Origin: Ptiloglossa arizonensis
Taxonomy: Eukaryota; Arthropoda; Insecta; Hymenoptera; Colletidae
DNA: 64,000 nucleotides
Assembly: GCF_051014685.1 (NCBI RefSeq)
Contig: NW_027478390.1
Location: forward strand, 718,501-782,500
Reading direction: 5' to 3'
The notes beneath the pieces are model-generated. The model did not search any database, was not told the DNA's origin, and saw only the letters and a list, made by a program, of their open reading frames with translations. Position numbers and translations under genes: made by a program. Shown piece by piece: positions 36,501-49,208 of this stretch; the stretch's first letter is position 1, and every line of letters begins with the position of its first letter.

Positions 36501-39500
36501 AGATATGGGAGTCTGAAGCTAAGAAATTGTTGAGAAGGCAACAAATTTTTTGCACTTCTGCTGCTCCAATCGCTTAACCAGAATGGCCTAGGGAAAAAAC
36601 ACACATACCGTTGTAATCTGGCGAGTTTCTACTTTCAGACGCAACAGGAATATATGGGTTTGGTCAATCCGTTCGCCAGATATGGGCGTTTGAAGCTAAG
36701 AAATGGATGAGAAGACCACAAATTTTACGCACTTCTGCTGCTCCAAACGCGTGACCAGAAAGGCCTATGTAAAAAATACACATACCGTTGTAATCGGGCG
36801 AGTTTCTACTTTCAGACTCAATAGGAATTTTTGGGTTTAGTCAATCCGTTCGCGAGATATGGGAGTTTGAAGCTAAGAAATGGTTGAGAAGACAACAAAT
36901 TTTACGCACTTCTGCTGCACCAATCGCTTAACCAGAATGGCCTAGGGAAAAAATACACATACCGTTGTAATCGGGCGAGTTTCTACTTTCAGACGCAACA
37001 GGACTTTTTGGGTTTTGTTAATCCGTTCGCGAGATATAGGAGTTTGAAGCTAAGAAATGGTTGAGAAGACAACCAATTTTTCGCACTTCTGCTGCTCCAA
37101 ACGCTTAACCGGAATGGCCTAAGGAAAATATACACATACCATTGTAATCGGGCGAGTTTCTACTTTCAGACGCAACAGGAATTTTTGTGTTTGGTCAATC
37201 CGTTCGCTTGATATGGGAGTTTGAAGCTAAGAAATGGTTGAGAAGACAACCAATTATTCGCACTTCTGCTGCTCCAAACGCTTAACCGGAATGGCCTAGG
37301 GAAGAATAACCATACCGTTGTAATCGGGCGAGTTTCTACTATCAGACGCAACAGGAATTTTTGGGTTCGGTCAATCCGTGCGCGAGATATGGGAGTTTCA
37401 AGCTAAGAAATGGTTGAGAAGGCAACAAACTTTTCGCCCTTCTGCTGCTCCAAACGCTTAACCAGAATGGCCTAGGGAAACAATACACATACCATTGTAA
37501 TCGGGCGAGTTTCTACTTTCAGGCGCAGCAGGAATTTTTGTGTTTGGTCAATCCGTTCGCGAGATATGGGAGTTTGAAGCTAAGAAATGGTTGAGAAGGC
37601 AACATATTTTACGCACTTCTGCTGCCCCAAACGCGTGACCAGAATGGCCTAGGGCAAAAATACACATGCCGTTGTAATCGGGCGAGTTTGTAGTTTCTGA
37701 CGCGACAGGAATTTTTGGATCTGGCCAATCCGTTCGCGAGATATGGGAGTTTGAAACTAAGAAATGGTTGAGAAGACAACAAATTTTTCGCACTACTGCT
37801 GCTGCAAACGCTTAACCAGAATGGCCTATGGAAACAATACACATACCGTAGTAATCGTATGAGTTTCTAATTTCAGACGCAGCAGGAATTTTTGGGTTTG
37901 GTCAATCCGTTCGCGAGATATAGGAGTTTGAAGCTAAGAAATGGTTGAGAAGGCAACAAATTTTTCGCACTTCTGCTGCTCCAAACGCTTAACCGGAATG
38001 GCCTAGGGAAGAACAACCATACCGTTGTAATCGGGCGAGTTTCTACTTTCAGACTCAACAGGAACTTTTGGGTTTAGTCAATCCGTTCGCGAGATATGGG
38101 AGTCTGAAGCTAAGAAATGGTTGAGAAGACAACCAATTTTTCGCACTTCTGCTGCTCCAAACGCATAACCAGAATGGCCTAGGGAAAAAATTCCCATACC
38201 GTTGTAATCGGGCGAGTTTCTACTTTCAGACTCAACAGGAATTTTTGGGTTTAGTCAATCCGTTCGCGAGATATGGGAGTCTGAAGCTAAGAAATGATTG
38301 AGAAGGCAACAAATTTTTCGCACTTCTGCTGCACCAATCGCTTAACCAGAATGGCCTAGGGAAAAAACACACATACCGTTGTAATCGGGCGAGTTTCTAC
38401 TTTCAGACGCAACAGGAATATTTGGGTTTGGTCAATCCGTTTGCCAGATATGGGCGTTTGAAGCTAAGAAATGGTTGAGAAGACAACAAATTTTTCGCAC
38501 TTCTGCTGCACCAATCGCTTAACCAGAATGGCCTAGGGAAAAAATACACATACCGTTGTAATCGGGCGAGTTTCTACTTTCAGACACAACAGGAATTTTT
38601 GGGTTTTGTTAATCCGTTCGCGAGATATAGGACTTTGAAGCTAAGAAATGGTTGAGAAGACAACCAATGTTTCGCACTTCTGCTGCTCCAAACGCTTAAC
38701 CGGAATGGCCTAGGGAAGAATAACCATACCGTTGTAATCGGGCGAGTTTCTACTATCAGACACAACAGGAATTTTTGGGTTTGGTCAATCCGTGCGCGAG
38801 ATATGGGAGTTTCAAGCTAAGAAATGGTTGAGAAGGCAACAAATTTTGCGCACTTCTGCTGCTCCAAACGCGTGTCCTGAAAGGCCTAGGGAAAAAATAC
38901 ACATACCGTTGTAATCGGGCGAGTTTCTACTTTCAGACGCAACAGGAATATTTGGGTTTGGTCAATCCGTTTGCCAGATATGGTCGTTTGAAGCTGAGAA
39001 ATCGTTGAGAAGACCACAAATTTTACGCACTTCTGCTGCTCCAAACGCTTAACCAGGATGGCCTAGGGAAAAAATACACATACCGTTGTAATCGGGCGAG
39101 TTTCTGCTTTCAAACGCAACAGGAATATTCGGGTTTGGTCAATCCATTCGCGAGATATGGGAGTTTGAAGCTATGAAATGGTTGAGAAGACAACAAATTT
39201 TACGCACTTCTGCTGCTCCAAACGCTTAACCGGAATGGCCTAAGGAAAATATACACATACCATTGTAATCGGGCGAGTTTCTACTTTCAGACGCAACAGG
39301 AATTTTTGGGTTTGGTCAATCCGTTCGCTTGATATGGGAGTTTGAAGCTAAGAAATGGTTGAGAAGACAACCAATTATTCGCACTTCTGCTGCTCCAAAC
39401 GCTTAACCGGAATGGCCTAGGGAAGAATAACCATACCGTTGTAATCGGGCGAGTTTCTACTATCAGACGCAACAGGAATTTTTGGGTTTGGTCAATCCGT

Positions 39501-40830
39501 GCGCGAGATATGGGAGTTTCAAGCTAAGAAATGGTTGAGAAGGCAACAAACTTTTCGCCCTTCTGCTGCTCCAAACGCTTAACCAGAATGGCCTAGGGAA
39601 ACAATACACATACCATTGTAATCGGGCGAGTTTCAACTTTCAGGCGCAGCAGGAATTTTTGTGTTTGGTCAATCCGTTCGCGAGATATGGGAGTTTGAAG
39701 CTAAGAAATGGTTGAGAAGGCAACATATTTTACGCACTTCTGCTGCCCCAAACGCGTGACCAGAATGGCCTAGGGCAAAAATACACATGCCGTTGTAATC
39801 GGGCGAGTTTGTAGTTTCTGACGCGACAGGAATTTTTGGATCTGGCCAATCCGTTCGCGAGATATGGGAGTTTGAAACTAAGAAATGGTTGAGAAGACAA
39901 CAAATTTTTCGCACTACTGCTGCTGCAAACGCTTAACCAGAATGGCCTATGGAAACAATACACATACCGTAGTAATCGTATGAGTTTCTAATTTCAGACG
40001 CAGCAGGAATTTTTGGGTTTGGTCAATCCGTTCGCGAGATATAGGAGTTTGAAGCTAAGAAATGGTTGAGAAGGCAACAAATTTTTCGCACTTCTGCTGC
40101 TCCAAACGCTTAACCGGAATGGCCTAGGGAAGAACAACCATACCGTTGTAATCGGGCGAGTTTCTACTTTCAGACTCAACAGGAACTTTTGGGTTTAGTC
40201 AATACGTTCGCGAGATATGGGAGTCTGAAGCTAAGAAATGGTTGAGAAGACAACCAATTTTTCGCACTTCTGCTGCTCCAAACGCATAACCAGAATGGCC
40301 TAGGGAAAAAATTCCCATACCGTTGTAATCGGGCGAGTTTCTACTTTCAGACTCAACAGGAATTTTTGGGTTTAGTCAATCCGTTCGCGAGATATGGGAG
40401 TCTGAAGCTAAGAAATGATTGAGAAGGCAACAAATTTTTCGCACTTCTGCTGCTCCAATCGCTTAACCAGAATGGCCTAGGGAAAAAACACACATACCGT
40501 TGTAATCGGGCGAGTTTCTACTTTCAGACGCAACAGGAATATTTGGGTTTGGTCAATCCGTTTGCCAGATATGGACGTTTGAAGCTAAGAAATGGTTGAG
40601 AAGACAACAAATTTTTCGCACTTCTGCTGCACCAATCGCTTAACCAGAATGGCCTAGGGAAAAAATACACATACCGTTGTAATCGGGCGAGTTTCTACTT
40701 TCAGACACAACAGGAATTTTTGGGTTTTGTTAATCCGTTCGCGAGATATAGGACTTTGAAGCTAAGAAATGGTTGAGAAGACAACCAATGTTTCGCACTT
40801 CTGCTGCTCCAAACGCTTAACCGGAATGGC

Positions 40831-41007
40831 CTAGGGAAAAAATACACATACCGTTGTAATCGGGCGAGTTTCTACTTTCAGACGCAACAGGAATTTTTGG
40901 GTTTTGTTAATCCGTTCGCGAGATACAGGACTTTGAAGCTAAGAAATGGTTGAGAAGACAACCAATGTTTCGCACTTCTGCTGCTCCAAACGCTTAACCG
41001 GAATGGC
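40831..41007 (+). repeat. Representative 177-bp monomer close to consensus
   Basis: This copy runs from CTAGGG to the base before the next CTAAGG and is exactly 177 bp. It keeps the common form at most landmarks, including the A-run, the ATCGGGCGAG block, TTTCAGACGCAACAGG and the GGTTGAGAAGACAAC block. It departs from consensus at GGGTTTTGTTAATCCG (usual GGGTTTGGTCAATCCG) and in AGATACAGG. The consensus has 34 C, 42 G and nine CpG sites (about 43% G+C). Because 177 is a multiple of three, reading frames stay in phase from monomer to monomer, which explains the recurrent short open frames. Confidence 0.9.
40849..40865 (+). other. Second, weaker CENP-B-box-like motif (CGGG-type copy)
   Basis: TACCGTTGTAATCGGGC at monomer positions 19-35 keeps CG, the central A and CGGG of the CENP-B box but has AC in place of TT, so it matches seven of nine fixed positions. 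It shares CGTTG with the extended human consensus. A seven-of-nine match is expected by chance in about half of random monomers of this length, so this site alone is weak. The b, c and h subtypes destroy the CGGG half. Confidence 0.3.
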
Positions 41008-42660
41008 CTAAGGGAAATATACACATACCATTGTAATCGGGCGAGTTTCTACTTTCAGACGCAACAGGAATTTTTGGGTTTGGTCAATCCGTTCGCGAGA
41101 TATAGGAGTTTGAAGCTAAGAAATGGTTGAGAAGGCAACAAATTTTTCGCACTTCTGCTGCTCCAAACGCTTAACCAGAATGGCGCAGGGAAAAAATACA
41201 CATACCGTTGTAATCGGGCGAGTTTCTATTTCAGACGCAACAGCAATTTTTGGGTTTGGTCAATCCGTTCGCGAGATATGGGAGTTTGAAGCTAAGAAAT
41301 GGTTGAGAAGGCAACAAATTTTTCGCACTTCTGCTGCTCCAAACGCTTAACCGGAATGGCCTAGGGAAGAACAACCATACCGTTGTAATGGGGCGAGTTT
41401 CTACTTTCAGACTCAACAGGAATTGTTGGGTTTAGTCAATCCGTTCGCGAGATATGGGAGTCTGAAGCTAAGAAATGGTTGAGAAGACAACCAATTTTTC
41501 GCACTTCTGCTGCTCCAAACGCTTAACCGGAATGGCCTAAGGAAAATAAACACATACCGTTGTAATCGGGCGAGCTTCTACTTTCAGACGCAACAGGAAT
41601 TTTTGGGTTTGGTCAATCCGTTCGCGAGATGTAGGAGTTTGAAGCTAAGAAATGGTTGAGAAGGCAATAAATTTTTGGCACTTTTGCTGCTCCAATCGCT
41701 TAACCAGAATGGCCTAGGGAAAAAACACACATACCGTTGTAATCGGGCGAGTTTCTACTTTCAGACGCAACAGGAATATTTGGGTTTGGTCAATCCGTTT
41801 GCCTGATATGGGCGTTTGAAGCTATGAAATGGTTGAGAACGAAACAAATTTTTCGCACTTCTGCTGCTCCAAACGCGTAACCAGAATGGCCTAGGTAAAA
41901 AATACACATACCGTAATAATCGTATGAGTTTCTAATTTCAGACGCAGCAGGAATTTTTGGGTTTGGTCAATCCGTTCGCGAGATATAGGAGTTTGAAGCT
42001 AAGAAATGGTTGAGAAGACAACCAATTTTTCGCACTTCTGCTGCTCCAAACGCTTAACCGGAATTGCCTAAGGAAAATATACTCATACCATTGCAATCGG
42101 GCGAGTTTCTACTTTCAGACGCAACAGGAATTTTTGGGTTTGGCCAATCCGTTCGCTTGAGATGGGAGTTTGAAGCTAAGAAATGGTTGAGAACACAACA
42201 AATTTTTCGCACTTCTGCTGCTCCAAACGCTTAACCAGAATGGCGCAGGGAAAAAATACACATACCGTTGTAATCGGGCGAGTTTCTATTTCAGACGCAA
42301 CAGCAATTTTTGGGTTTGTTCAATCCGTTCGCGAGATATGGGAGTTTGAAGCTAAGAAATGGTTGAGAAGACAACAAATTTTACGCGCTTCTGCTGCTCC
42401 AAACGCGTGACCAGAAAGGCCTAGTGAAAAAATTCACATACCATTGTAATCGGGCGAGTTTCTACTTTCAGGCGCAGCAGGAATTTTTGTGTTTGGTCAA
42501 TCCGTTCGCGAGATATGGGAGTTTGAAGCTATGAAATGGTTGAGAAGACAACAAATTTTTGGCACTTTTGCTGCTCCAAACGCATAACCAGAATGGCCTA
42601 GGGAAAAAATACCCATACCGTTGTAATCGGGCGAGTTTCTACTTTCAGACTCAACAGGAA

Positions 42661-45600
42661 TTTTTGGGTTTAGTCAATCCGTTCGCGAGATATGGAAGTC
42701 TGAAGCTAAGAAATGATTGAGAAGGCAACAAATTTTTCGCACTTCTGCTGCTCCAATCGCTTAACCAGAATGGCCTAGGGAAAAAACACACATACCGTTG
42801 TAATCGGGCGAGTTTCTACTTTCAGACGCAACAGGAATATTTGGGTTTGGTCAATCCGTTTGCCTGATATGGGCGTTTGAAGCTAAGAAATGGTTGAGAA
42901 GACAACAAATTTTTCGCACTTCTGCTGCTCCAAACGCTTAACCAGAATGGCCTAGGGAAACAATACACATACCGTTGTAATCGTACGAGTTTCTACTTTC
43001 AGACGCAGCAGGAATTTTTGGGTTTGGTCATTCCGTTCGCGAGATATGGGAGTTTGAAGCTAAGAAATGGTTGAGAAGGCAACAAATTTTGCGCACTTCT
43101 GCTGCTCCAAACGCGTGTCCTGAAAGGCCTAGGGAAAAAATACACATACCGTTGTAATCGGGCGAGTTTCTACTTTCAGACGCAACAGGAATATTTGGGT
43201 TTGGTCAATCCGTTCGCCAGATATGGTCGTTTGAAGCTGAGAAATCGTTGAGAAGACCACAAATTTTACGCACTTCTGCTGCTCCAAACGCTTAACCAGG
43301 ATGGCCTAGGGAAAAAATACACATACCGTTGTAATCGGGCGAGTTTCTGCTTTCAAACGCAACAGGAATATTCGGGTTTGGTCAATCCATTCGCGAGATA
43401 TGGGAGTTTGAAGCTATGAAATGGTTGAGAAGACAACAAATTTTACGCACTTCTGCTGCTCCAAACGCTTAACCAGAATGGCCTAGGGAAAAAATACACA
43501 TACCGTAGTAACCGTATGAGTTTCTAATCTCAGACGCAGCAGGAATTTTGGGGTTTGGTCAATCCGTACGCGCGATATAGGAGTTTGAATCTAAGAAATG
43601 GTTGAGAAGACAACCAATTCTTCGCACTTCTGCTGCTCCAAGCGCTTAACCGGAATGGCCTAGGGAAGAATAACCATACCGTTGTAATCGGGCGAGTTTC
43701 TACTTTCAGACTCAACAGGAATTTTTGGGTTTAGTCAATCCGTTCGCGAGATATGGGAGTCTGAAGCTAAGAAATTGTTGAGAAGGCAACAAATTTTTTG
43801 CACTTCTGCTGCTCCAATCGCTTAACCAGAATGGCCTAGGGAAAAAACACACATACCGTTGTAATCTGGCGAGTTTCTACTTTCAGACGCAACAGGAATA
43901 TATGGGTTTGGTCAATCCGTTCGCCAGATATGGGCGTTTGAAGCTAAGAAATGGATGAGAAGACCACAAATTTTACGCACTTCTGCTGCTCCAAACGCGT
44001 GACCAGAAAGGCCTATGTAAAAAATACACATACCGTTGTAATCGGGCGAGTTTCTACTTTCAGACGCAACAGGAATTTTTGGGTTTGGTCAATCCGTTCG
44101 CTTGAGATGGGAGTTTGAAGCTAAGAAATTGTTGAGAAGGCAACATATTTTACGCACTTCTGCTGCTCCAAACGCGTGACCAGAATGGCCTAGGGCAAAA
44201 ATACACATGCCGTTGTAATCGGGCGAGTTTGTAGTTTCTGACGCGACAGGAATTTTTGGATCTGGCCAATCCGTTCGCGAGATATGGGAGTCTGAAGCTA
44301 AGAAATGATTGAGAAGACAACCAATTTTTCGCACTTCTGCTGCTCCAAACGCTTAACCGGAATGTCCTAAGGAAAATAAACACATACCGTTGTAATCGGG
44401 CGAGTTTCTACTTTCAGACGCAACAGGAATTTTTGGGTTTGGTCAATCCGTTCGCTTGAGATGGGAGTTTGAAGCTAATAAATGGTTGAGAAGACAACCA
44501 ATTTTTCGCACTTCTGCTGCTCCTAACGCTTAACCAGAATGGCCTAGGAAAAAAACACACATACCGTTGTAATCGGGCGAGTTTCTATTTCAGACGCAAC
44601 TGCAATTTTTGGGTTTGGTCAATCCGTTCGCGAGATATGGGAGTTTGAAGCTAAGAAATGGTTGAGAAGGCAACAAATTTTTCGCACTTCTGCTGCTCCA
44701 AACGCTTAACCGGAATGGCCTAGGGAAGAACAACCATACCGTTGTAATCGGGCGAGTTTCTACTTTCAGACTCAACAGGAATTTTTGGGTTTAGTCAATC
44801 CGTTCGCGAGATATGGGAGTCTGAAGCTAAGAAATGGTTGAGAAGACAACCAATTTTTCGCACTTCTGCTGCTCCAAACGCTTAACCGGAATGGCCTAAG
44901 GAAAATAAACACATACCGTTGTAATCGGGCGAGTTTCTACTTTCAGACGCAACTGGAATTTTTGGGTTTGGTCAATCCGTTCGCGAGATATAGGAGTTTG
45001 AAGCTAAGAAACGGTTGAGAAGGCAACAATTTTTTGGCACTTTTGCTGCTCCAAACGCATAACCAGAATGGCCTAGGGAAAAAATTCCCATACCGTTGTA
45101 ATCGGGCGAGTTTCTACTTTCAGACTCAATACGAATTTTTGGGTTTAGTCAATCCGTTCGCGAGATATGGGAGTCTGAATCTAAGAAATGATTGAGAAGG
45201 CAACAAATTTTTCGCACTTCTGCTGCTCCAATCGCTTAACCAGAATGGCCTAGGGAAAAAACACACATACCGTTGTAATCGGGCGAGTTTCTACTTTCAG
45301 ACGCAACAGGAATATTTGGGTTTGGTCAATCCGTTTGCCTGATATGGGCGTTTGAAGCTAAGAAATGGTTGAGAAGACAACAAATTTTTCGCACTTCTGC
45401 TGCTCCAAACGCTTAACCAGAATGGCCTAGGGAAACAATACACATACCGTTGTAATCGTACGAGTTTCTACTTTCAGACGCAGCAGGAATTTTTGGGTTT
45501 GGTCATTCAGTTCGCGAGATATGGGAGTTTGAAGCTAAGAAATGGTTGAGAACACAACAAATTTTTCGCACTTCTGCTGCTCCAAACGCGTAACCAGAAT

Positions 45601-46380
45601 GGCCTAGGTAAAAAATACACATACCGTAATAATCGTATGAGTTTCTAATTTCAGACGCAGCAGGAATTTTTGGGTTTGGTCAATCCGTTCGCGAGATATA
45701 GGAGTTTGAAGCTAAGAAATGGTTGAGATGACAACCAATTTTTCGCACTTCTGCTGCTCCAAACGCTTAACCGGAATTGCCTAAGGAAAATATACTCATA
45801 CCATTGCAATCGGGCGAGTTTCTACTTTCAGACGCAACAGGAATTTTTGGGTTTGGTCAATCCGTTCGCTTGAGATGGGAGTTTGAAGCTAAGAAATGGT
45901 TGAGAACGCAACAAATTTTTCGCACTTCTGCTGCTCCAAACGCTTAACCAGAATGGCGCAGGGAAAAAATACACATACCGTTGTAATCGGGCGAGTTTCT
46001 ACTTTCAGACGCAACAGGAATTTTTGGGTTTGGTCAATCCGTGCGCGAGATATGGGAGTTTGAAGCTATGAAATGGTTGAGAAGACAACAAATTTTTGGC
46101 ACTTTTGCTGCTCCAAACGCATAACCAGAATGGCCTAGGGAAAAAATACCCATACCGTTGTAATCGGGCGAGTTTCTACTTTCAGACTCAACAGGAATTT
46201 TTGGGTTTGGTCAATCCGTTTGCCTGATATGGGCGTTTGAAGCTAAGAAATGGTTGAGAAGACAACAAATTTTTCGCACTTCTGCTGCTCCAAACGCTTA
46301 ACCAGAATGGCCTAGGGAAACAATACACATACCGTTGTAATCGTACGAGTTTCTACTTTCAGACGCAGCAGGAATTTTTG
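42661..46380 (+). repeat. Region D, unit 1
   Basis: This unit contains h monomers near 42,975 and 45,440, a d-b-a-c cassette at 43,306, and a g monomer near 44,200. About 43,020-44,080 recurs at +3,360 bp (19 monomers) and about 44,390-45,960 recurs at +3,006 bp (17 monomers). Unit 2 therefore lacks two monomers, including the g monomer, relative to this unit. Confidence 0.8.
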
Positions 46381-49208
46381 GGTTTGGTCATTCCGTTCGC
46401 GAGATATGGGAGTTTGAAGCTAAGAAATGGTTGAGAAGGCAACAAATTTTGCGCACTTCTGCTGCTCCAAACGCGTGTCCTGAAAGGCCTAGGGAAAAAA
46501 TACACATACCGTTGTAATCGGGCGAGTTTCTACTTTCAGACGCAACAGGAATATTTGGGTTTGGTCAATCCGTTCGCCAGATATGGTCGTTTGAAGCTGA
46601 GAAATCGTTGAGAAGACCACAAATTTTACGCACTTCTGCTGCTCCAAACGCTTAACCAGGATGGCCTAGGGCAAAAATACACATACCGTTGTAATCGGGC
46701 GAGTTTCTGCTTTCAAACGCAACAGGAATATTCGGGTTTGGTCAATCCATTCGCGAGATATGGGAGTTTGAAGCTATGAAATGGTTGAGAAGACAACAAA
46801 TTTTACGCACTTCTGCTGCTCCAAACGCTTAACCAGAATGGCCTAGGGAAAAAATACACATACCGTAGTAACCGTATGAGTTTCTAATCTCAGGCGCAGC
46901 AGGAATTTTGGGGTTTGGTCAATCCGTACGCGCGATATAGGAGTTTGAATCTAAGAAATGGTTGAGAAGACAACCAATTCTTCGCACTTCTGCTGCTCCA
47001 AGCGCTTAACCGGAATGGCCTAGGGAAGAATAACCATACCGTTGTAATCGGGCGAGTTTCTACTTTCAGACTCAACAGGAATTTTTGGGTTTAGTCAATC
47101 CGTTCGCGAGATATGGGAGTCTGAAGCTAAGAAATTGTTGAGAAGGCAACAAATTTTTTGCACTTCTGCTGCTCCAATCGCTTAACCAGAATGGCCTAGG
47201 GAAAAAACACACATACCGTTGTAATCTGGCGAGTTTCTACTTTCAGACGCAACAGGAATATATGGGTTTGGTCAATCCGTTCGCCAGATATGGGCGTTTG
47301 AAGCTAAGAAATGGATGAGAAGACCACAAATTTTACGCACTTCTGCTGCTCCAAACGCGTGACCAGAAAGGCCTATGTAAAAAATACACATACCGTTGTA
47401 ATCGGGCGAGTTTCTACTTTCAGACGCAACAGGAATTTTTGGGTTTGGTCAATCCGTTCGCTTGAGATGGGAGTTTGAAGCTAATAAATGGTTGAGAAGA
47501 CAACCAATTTTTCGCACTTCTGCTGCTCCTAACGCTTAACCAGAATGGCCTAGGAAAAAAACACACATACCGTTGTAATCGGGCGAGTTTCTATTTCAGA
47601 CGCAACTGCAATTTTTGGGTTTGGTCAATCCGTTCGCGAGATATGGGAGTTTGAAGCTAAGAAATGGTTGAGAAGGCAACAAATTTTTCGCACTTCTGCT
47701 GCTCCAAACGCTTAACCGGAATGGCCTAGGGAAGAACAACCATACCGTTGTAATCGGGCGAGTTTCTACTTTCAGACTCAACAGGAATTTTTGGGTTTAG
47801 TCAATCCGTTCGCGAGATATGGGAGTCTGAAGCTAAGAAATGGTTGAGAAGACAACCAATTTTTCGCACTTCTGCTGCTCCAAACGCTTAACCGGAATGG
47901 CCTAAGGAAAATAAACACATACCGTTGTAATCGGGCGAGTTTCTACTTTCAGACGCAACTGGAATTTTTGGGTTTGGTCAATCCGTTCGCGAGATATAGG
48001 AGTTTGAAGCTAAGAAACGGTTGAGAAGGCAACAATTTTTTGGCACTTTTGCTGCTCCAAACGCATAACCAGAATGGCCTAGGGAAAAAATTCCCATACC
48101 GTTGTAATCGGGCGAGTTTCTACTTTCAGACTCAATACGAATTTTTGGGTTTAGTCAATCCGTTCGCGAGATATGGGAGTCTGAATCTAAGAAATGATTG
48201 AGAAGGCAACAAATTTTTCGCACTTCTGCTGCTCCAATCGCTTAACCAGAATGGCCTAGGGAAAAAACACACATACCGTTGTAATCGGGCGAGTTTCTAC
48301 TTTCAGACGCAACAGGAATATTTGGGTTTGGTCAATCCGTTTGCCTGATATGGGCGTTTGAAGCTAAGAAATGGTTGAGAAGACAACAAATTTTTCGCAC
48401 TTCTGCTGCTCCAAACGCTTAACCAGAATGGCCTAGGGAAACAATACACATACCGTTGTAATCGTACGAGCTTCTACTTTCAGACGCAGCAGGAATTTTT
48501 GGGTTTGGTCATTCAGTTCGCGAGATATGGGAGTTTGAAGCTAAGAAATGGTTGAGAACACAACAAATTTTTCGCACTTCTGCTGCTCCAAACGCGTAAC
48601 CAGAATGGCCTAGGTAAAAAATACACATACCGTAATAATCGTATGAGTTTCTAATTTCAGACGCAGCAGGAATTTTTGGGTTTGGTCAATCCGTTCGCGA
48701 GATATAGGAGTTTGAAGCTAAGAAATGGTTGAGATGACAACCAATTTTTCGCACTTCTGCTGCTCCAAACGCTTAACCGGAATTGCCTAAGGAAAATATA
48801 CTCATACCATTGCAATCGGGCGAGTTTCTACTTTCAGACGCAACAGGAATTTTTGGGTTTGGTCAATCCGTTCGCTTGAGATGGGAGTTTGAAGCTAAGA
48901 AATGGTTGAGAACGCAACAAATTTTTCGCACTTCTGCTGCTCCAAACGCTTAACCAGAATGGCGCAGGGAAAAAATACACATACCGTTGTAATCGGGCGA
49001 GTTTCTACTTTCAGACTCAACAGGAATTTTTGGGTTTGGTCAATCCGTTTGCCTGATATGGGCGTTTGAAGCTAAGAAATGGTTGAGAAGACAACAAATT
49101 TTTCGCACTTCTGCTGCTCCAAACGCTTAACCAGAATGGCCTAGGGAAACAATACACATACCGTTGTAATCGTACGAGTTTCTACTTTCAGACGCAGCAG
49201 GAATTTTT
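46381..49208 (+). repeat. Region D, unit 2
   Basis: This unit has the cassette at 46,666 (shift 3,360 from 43,306) and then matches unit 1 at 3,006 bp. It has no g monomer: after the CTATGTAAAAAATACAC monomer near 47,375 it goes straight to CGCTTGAGATGGG followed by GAAGCTAATAAATGG. A private CGTACGAGCTTCTAC variant lies near 48,470. Confidence 0.8.

Larger units (their letters stand above)
35407..42660 (+). repeat. 7,247-bp tandem segmental duplication, copy 2
   Basis: This copy is adjacent and head to tail with copy 1. It ends near 42,660, where copy 1 had switched to GGTCAATCCGTGCGCG while this copy continues as AGTCAATCCGTTCGCG. A partial third copy resumes at about 43,087 with a shift of 7,248 bp and holds the cassette at 43,306. 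The retained identity over 41 monomers, against marked divergence between neighbouring monomers, implies a recent event or an assembly duplication. Confidence 0.87.
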
